Shown: positions 60,964-64,000 of the stretch, one piece after another
How the letters are laid out: each line of letters starts with the position of its first letter
Numbering within the stretch: position 1 is the first letter of the stretch
Assembly: GCF_027627575.1 (NCBI RefSeq)
Contig: NZ_CP114065.1
Coordinates: forward strand, 3,162,001 to 3,226,000
Length of the DNA stretch: 64,000 bases
From: Kribbella sp. CA-293567
GTDB taxonomy: Bacteria; Actinomycetota; Actinomycetes; Propionibacteriales; Kribbellaceae
Reading direction: 5' to 3'
Program-made: the position numbers and the translations under genes
The notes under the pieces: generated by a model
Databases searched by the model: none
Seen by the model: the letters and a program-made list of their open reading frames with translations, nothing else
Told to the model about the DNA's origin: nothing

Positions 60964-61911
60964 ATGCACCAACTTCGTGCGTTGGGAATCTCCGCCGAGG
61001 GCGAGGCGATCTACCTCGACCTGGTGAATCGCGGCGCGTTGCGGGTCGACGAGCTTGCGGCGGGTGGTGAGCTCGACGGGCCGCTCGCCGAGTTGGCTGC
61101 CGTCGGGCTGGTGGATCGGTCGGGCGACCAGGTGCTGCCGCAACCGCCGCATCTGGCCCTGGAAGCGCTCGCGCAGCGGCGGACCAGAGAAGCCGATCTC
61201 GCGCGAGAGAGCGCGGCGTTGCTCTCCGATCTCTGGACCGCCGGCATCGGGCAGCAGACGTACGTCGAACTGCTGCCCGACGCCGAGACCGCGCGGGCGG
61301 TGCTCAACAACGTGCAGGTCGATGTTCAGCAACAGGTACGCGCGATGACCGTGGGCAATCTCGCGTCGCCGGATCACCAGATCGTCGACGGGCTCTTCGA
61401 CGCTCTCGGTCGTGGGGTCAGCTACCAGGTGATCTACGGGACCCGGGTGCTGCAGGATCCGGCCGCGCTCCGGATGGTGCAACTCTGCGTCGACGCCGGT
61501 GAACAGGCCCGGGTGTTTCCCCAGGTACCGCTGAACCTGACCATCGCCGACGACCGCTGGGCGTTGCTCTCGGCACGGACCACGGTCGGTGAGATCACCA
61601 GCACCGCGGCGATGGTCGTTCACCACTCGCCGTTCCTGACCGGGCTGGCCGGGGTCTTCGACGCGTTCTGGCGGATGGCGGTGCCGATCACGAGCGGAAC
61701 GGACACCAGCGACGCGGTCGGTACGCCGTCGCTGGAGACGAAGCGGCTGCTCACCTACCTCAGCGCGGGCTTGACCGACGAGTCGATCGCGCGCGAGTTC
61801 GGTGTCAGCGAACGCACGATCGCGCGCCGGATCAGCCGGCTCCAGGAGACGCTGGGCGCCCAGACCAGGTTCCAGCTCGGAGTACAGGCCTCCCGGCAGA
61901 AACTGCTCTAG
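60964..61911 (+). CDS. Transcriptional regulator with TrmB-like N-terminus and LuxR-type HTH
   Basis: 315 residues. The N-terminal about 75 (LGISAEGEAIYLDLVNRGAL) resemble the TrmB-type winged helix; the middle (about 95-260) resembles the phospholipase-D-like ligand region of TrmB regulators; the last about 60 are a LuxR-like HTH (LTYLSAGLTDESIAREFGVS, ERTIARRISRLQETLGA). Such hybrids are common in actinobacteria and usually act near their own locus. A TAGACC hexamer ends 6 nt before the ATG. No neighbour suggests a ligand. Confidence 0.8.
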   Translation: MHQLRALGISAEGEAIYLDLVNRGALRVDELAAGGELDGPLAELAAVGLVDRSGDQVLPQPPHLALEALAQRRTREADLARESAALLSDLWTAGIGQQTYVELLPDAETARAVLNNVQVDVQQQVRAMTVGNLASPDHQIVDGLFDALGRGVSYQVIYGTRVLQDPAALRMVQLCVDAGEQARVFPQVPLNLTIADDRWALLSARTTVGEITSTAAMVVHHSPFLTGLAGVFDAFWRMAVPITSGTDTSDAVGTPSLETKRLLTYLSAGLTDESIAREFGVSERTIARRISRLQETLGAQTRFQLGVQASRQKLL

Positions 61912-61999
61912 ACCACAACCCTGTCGAGAAACCGGAACCGGCTCCGACGTTGCTGCTGAGCGACCCCGGTAGGGGACGAACGAGAAGGAGTAGAACCCG

Positions 62000-62389
62000 A
62001 TGAAGTACATGCTGCTGATGCACTCGAACAAGCAGGGCTGGGAAGACATGCCGAACACCTGGTCGCACGAGGACCTCAAGGTGATGGTCGAGTACATGCA
62101 CGATCTCAACCGGAAGCTGAGCGACGCCGGGGAGCTGGTCGAGGCCCGCGGGCTGACCGGTCCCGACCAGATGAAGACCTACCAGGCGCAGGACGGTGGT
62201 GAGCCGATCATCACCGACGGGCCCTTCAGCGAGACGAAGGAGGTGCTGGCCGGCTACTGGGTGGTCGATGTCGCCTCCGAGGAGCGGGTGCTGGAGATCG
62301 CTCACCACATCTCTGTCACTCCCGGTCCCGGCGGTCGCCCCGTCTACCAGGCCGTGGAGATCCACCCCGAGGGCGTCGCTCCGGCGTGA
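62000..62389 (+). CDS. YciI-family protein
   Basis: 129 residues with the YciI-like alpha/beta barrel: MKYMLLMHSNKQG, MVEYMHDLNRKLSDAGELVE, DGPFSETKEVLAGYWVVDV and AVEIHPEG. This subgroup (DGPF signature) is common in actinobacteria and is often encoded next to an ECF sigma factor, which is not seen here. Function unknown; the fold binds small molecules. AAGGAG lies about 10 nt upstream of the ATG. It is the only gene between the HTH regulator and the convergent SGNH gene. Confidence 0.9.
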   Translation: MKYMLLMHSNKQGWEDMPNTWSHEDLKVMVEYMHDLNRKLSDAGELVEARGLTGPDQMKTYQAQDGGEPIITDGPFSETKEVLAGYWVVDVASEERVLEIAHHISVTPGPGGRPVYQAVEIHPEGVAPA

Positions 62390-62580
62390 GCTCGTGACCT
62401 GCGACGGACCGAGGACTTCGGCTTCGGCGTTGCGGGGGCGGTTGGATGGCGGAGATTCGTCGACCGTGGCCAGGTGGCCGAGGTCGAACCGGCTGCGGGC
62501 GGCGTCGGCCGGCCCGCCCCGGCGCTACCGCTTCGTTCGCGCCTCAGCAGGACGACGTTGCGGTGCGGTGGCTCGGGAGA

Positions 62581-63366
62581 TCAGCTGACGGGGCGAAGTT
62601 CGGCGACGATCAGCTCGGCGACGGCGGCCATCCCGGCCGCCGTCGGGTGGTAGGGAGCGCCGCCGCGGAGGCGGAAGCCAGTCACCCACGGCTCGGGGGA
62701 ACCGACGGCATGATCCAGGCTCGCGGCCGACGCGGTGACCAGTCCGGCACCGGTTCTCTCGGCGGCGGTCGCGAACGCCTTCGCCAACCCGTCGGCCATC
62801 ATCACCACGCTCGGCAGTTGTTCCTCGTTCAGCGGGACGTCGAGACGCGCGCGAGTCGCCGGGCCGGCCACCGTCAGGTAGTCGACGAGCAGGATCCGGC
62901 TCTGCGGAGCGCGCTCTCTGACCGCCAGCACGATCTCGGTGAGTGAGGCCGCGACGGCGTCGTACTGCGCCGGGTCCTTGAGGTAGCTGACCCGCGCGCG
63001 GACCCGGTTCGCGACGCGCTTGCCGAGCAGGCCGGCGGGTTTGGCGAGCGTGTTCATCAGGCTGCCCCGGACGAAGGTGCCGATGTACTCGAGGTCGTTG
63101 CCGCCGGCGGTGATCGTGACGAGAGCGGTCTCCGGACCGACGGCGTCGAGCTGCGGCGGCGCATCGTCCTGCCGGTCGCGCAGGATGGTGGCGGTGGTCG
63201 CACCGGAGTACGTGACGTCGGTGAGCTCGAGGCCGAGCGCCTCGGCGACGAGATGGGGGTAGTTGGATGCCGACCGGCCGGCGGCTTTGTCGACGATCGG
63301 TTTGATGCCGGGGCCGGCGGCGAACGAACTGCCCAATGCGACATAGCGGCTGCCGGGGGTGATCAC
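62581..63366 (-). CDS. SGNH/GDSL hydrolase
   Basis: 261 residues. Block I is YVALGSSFAAGPG (Ser14 nucleophile, Gly-Ser-Ser in place of GDS), block II the Gly of TYSGATTATI, block III TAGGNDLEY, and block V YHPTAAGM with the catalytic His near 242. It is a serine esterase or lipase. No signal peptide is visible, so it is probably cytoplasmic, unlike many secreted family members. The GTG start has TATCGT 6 nt upstream. It shares a 29-bp interval with the divergent gene at 63396. Confidence 0.9.
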   Translation of the reverse strand: MITPGSRYVALGSSFAAGPGIKPIVDKAAGRSASNYPHLVAEALGLELTDVTYSGATTATILRDRQDDAPPQLDAVGPETALVTITAGGNDLEYIGTFVRGSLMNTLAKPAGLLGKRVANRVRARVSYLKDPAQYDAVAASLTEIVLAVRERAPQSRILLVDYLTVAGPATRARLDVPLNEEQLPSVVMMADGLAKAFATAAERTGAGLVTASAASLDHAVGSPEPWVTGFRLRGGAPYHPTAAGMAAVAELIVAELRPVS

Positions 63367-63372
63367 GCGACG

Positions 63373-63378
63373 ACGATA
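63373..63378 (-). promoter_or_regulatory. Putative -10 element of the SGNH gene (leaderless)
   Basis: TATCGT on the minus strand ends 6 nt before the GTG at 63366. Confidence 0.4.
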
Positions 63379-63382
63379 CCGG

Positions 63383-63388
63383 CATACT
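63383..63388 (+). promoter_or_regulatory. Putative -10 element of the GHKL ATPase gene (leaderless)
   Basis: CATACT ends 7 nt before the GTG at 63396. It lies back to back with the -10 of the SGNH gene. Confidence 0.4.
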
Positions 63389-63395
63389 CACCCGG

Positions 63396-64000
63396 GTGAT
63401 CGACGAGTTTGGGATTGCCGGGATTCGGGAGCGGGTGCTGGCTGCCTGGGCGGCGGCGCCGGTTCGGTTCAGGGAGGACGCCAACGCCGAGGAGGATCTC
63501 GCGCTCGGTGGCTATCTGGATCGAGTGGTGGTCGAGCTCGCTCAGAACGCGGCGGACGCGGCGGCCCGGGCCGGTGTGCCGGGGCGGGTGCAGTTCTCGT
63601 TGCGCGGTGGAACGCTGGTGGTCTCCAACACCGGTGCGCCGCTGACCGCTGAGGGCGTCGAGTCGCTGGCGACGCTACGCGCATCGGCCAAGCGGGACGA
63701 CTCGGAGAGCGCTGTCGGGCGGTTCGGCGTCGGCTTCTCAGCGGTGCTGGCGGTGACCGACGAGCCGGTGATCCTGTCGCGCTCTGGTGGCGTCCGGTTC
63801 TCCCGGGCCGACAGTGCGGCAGCCGTCGCCGCTGTGCAGTCACCGAGTCTGGACACCGAGGTACGTCGACGCGACGGCCAGGTCCCCGTACTGCGGCTGC
63901 CGTTCGAGGCTGAGGGCGAGCCGCCAGAGGGTTACGACACCGCGGTGATCCTGCCGCTCCGCGATGAAGCCGCAGCCGAGCTGGTACGCCGTTTGCTGGC
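63396..64000 (+). CDS. Sacsin/HSP90-like GHKL ATPase domain protein, 3' end outside the window
   Basis: The first about 201 residues are visible. They carry a GHKL (Bergerat) ATP site: the N box in YLDRVVVELAQNAADAAARA with Asn and Asp, then GTLVVSNTGAPLT, and the G2 box GRFGVGFSAVLAVTD. This is the actinobacterial family named for its sacsin N-terminal-like ATPase domain, whose members are usually long (over 900 residues). The role is unknown; chaperone-like or defence functions have been proposed for relatives. The frame is open to the edge of the window. Confidence 0.8.
   Translation, partial: MIDEFGIAGIRERVLAAWAAAPVRFREDANAEEDLALGGYLDRVVVELAQNAADAAARAGVPGRVQFSLRGGTLVVSNTGAPLTAEGVESLATLRASAKRDDSESAVGRFGVGFSAVLAVTDEPVILSRSGGVRFSRADSAAAVAAVQSPSLDTEVRRRDGQVPVLRLPFEAEGEPPEGYDTAVILPLRDEAAAELVRRLL

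Overview
The window is high-GC actinobacterial DNA. The order rpoZ-coaBC-metK-priA-def-fmt-rsmB is the conserved actinobacterial housekeeping block. The mix of sugar-catabolic regulators, xylose isomerase, CBM-bearing glycosidases and a ThuA/sugar-dehydrogenase giant protein fits a soil member of Propionibacteriales, most like Kribbella. The genus is an inference from gene content and was not tested by alignment. I see no rRNA, tRNA, CRISPR array, transposase or prophage gene.

Layout. 1-6411: rpoZ (5' end outside the window), coaBC, a winged-helix protein, metK and a degenerate actinobacterial priA. 6416-12152: accessory block with an ArsR-type regulator, a divergent MFS pump, a HAD hydrolase, and a two-gene unit of a secreted C39-like peptidase and a lipoprotein. 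12338-15254: def-fmt-rsmB with overlapping starts and stops. 15292-19058: two drug/metabolite transporters whose 3' ends overlap tail to tail, a nested tandem repeat and a cysteine-desulfurase-like enzyme. 19118-23328: a glycan unit (GH36-like, ROK regulator, GH125 mannosidase). 23356-31383: a two-component system, a membrane protein with a methyltransferase, a GntR regulator divergent from an FMN hydroxy-acid oxidase with a twin operator, a PPOX/MFS pair and an S-adenosyl methyltransferase. 31580-39809: small stress and resistance genes (LexA-box alkB, NUDIX, APH-like kinase, DinB, VOC, amidohydrolase, dienelactone hydrolase) among octamer arrays and other low-complexity repeats. 39940-55948: a xylose-type locus with a secreted GH99/71-like enzyme, a ROK repressor with an inverted-repeat operator over its promoter, a complete ABC importer, a Gfo/Idh oxidoreductase, xylA, a 1795-residue secreted ThuA/sugar-dehydrogenase protein and a sugar isomerase/epimerase. 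55949-60519: DUF1996 and CBM32-glycosidase genes facing apart, each with its own LacI-type palindrome, followed by a LacI regulator. 60964-64000: an HTH regulator, YciI, an SGNH hydrolase and the start of a GHKL/sacsin-type ATPase gene.

The most general pattern is that many transcription units carry a TANNNT-like hexamer ending 6 or 7 nt before the start codon and have no Shine-Dalgarno sequence. These are probably leaderless mRNAs, and I used the pattern to pick several starts. Other points worth a second look are an unassigned DtxR/IdeR-like iron box before metK, a dispersed intergenic repeat found after metK and before the GH99-like gene, two period-8 arrays flanking a LexA-controlled alkB/NUDIX pair, and the xylose operon, which lacks a xylulokinase but carries genes suggestive of keto-sugar chemistry.
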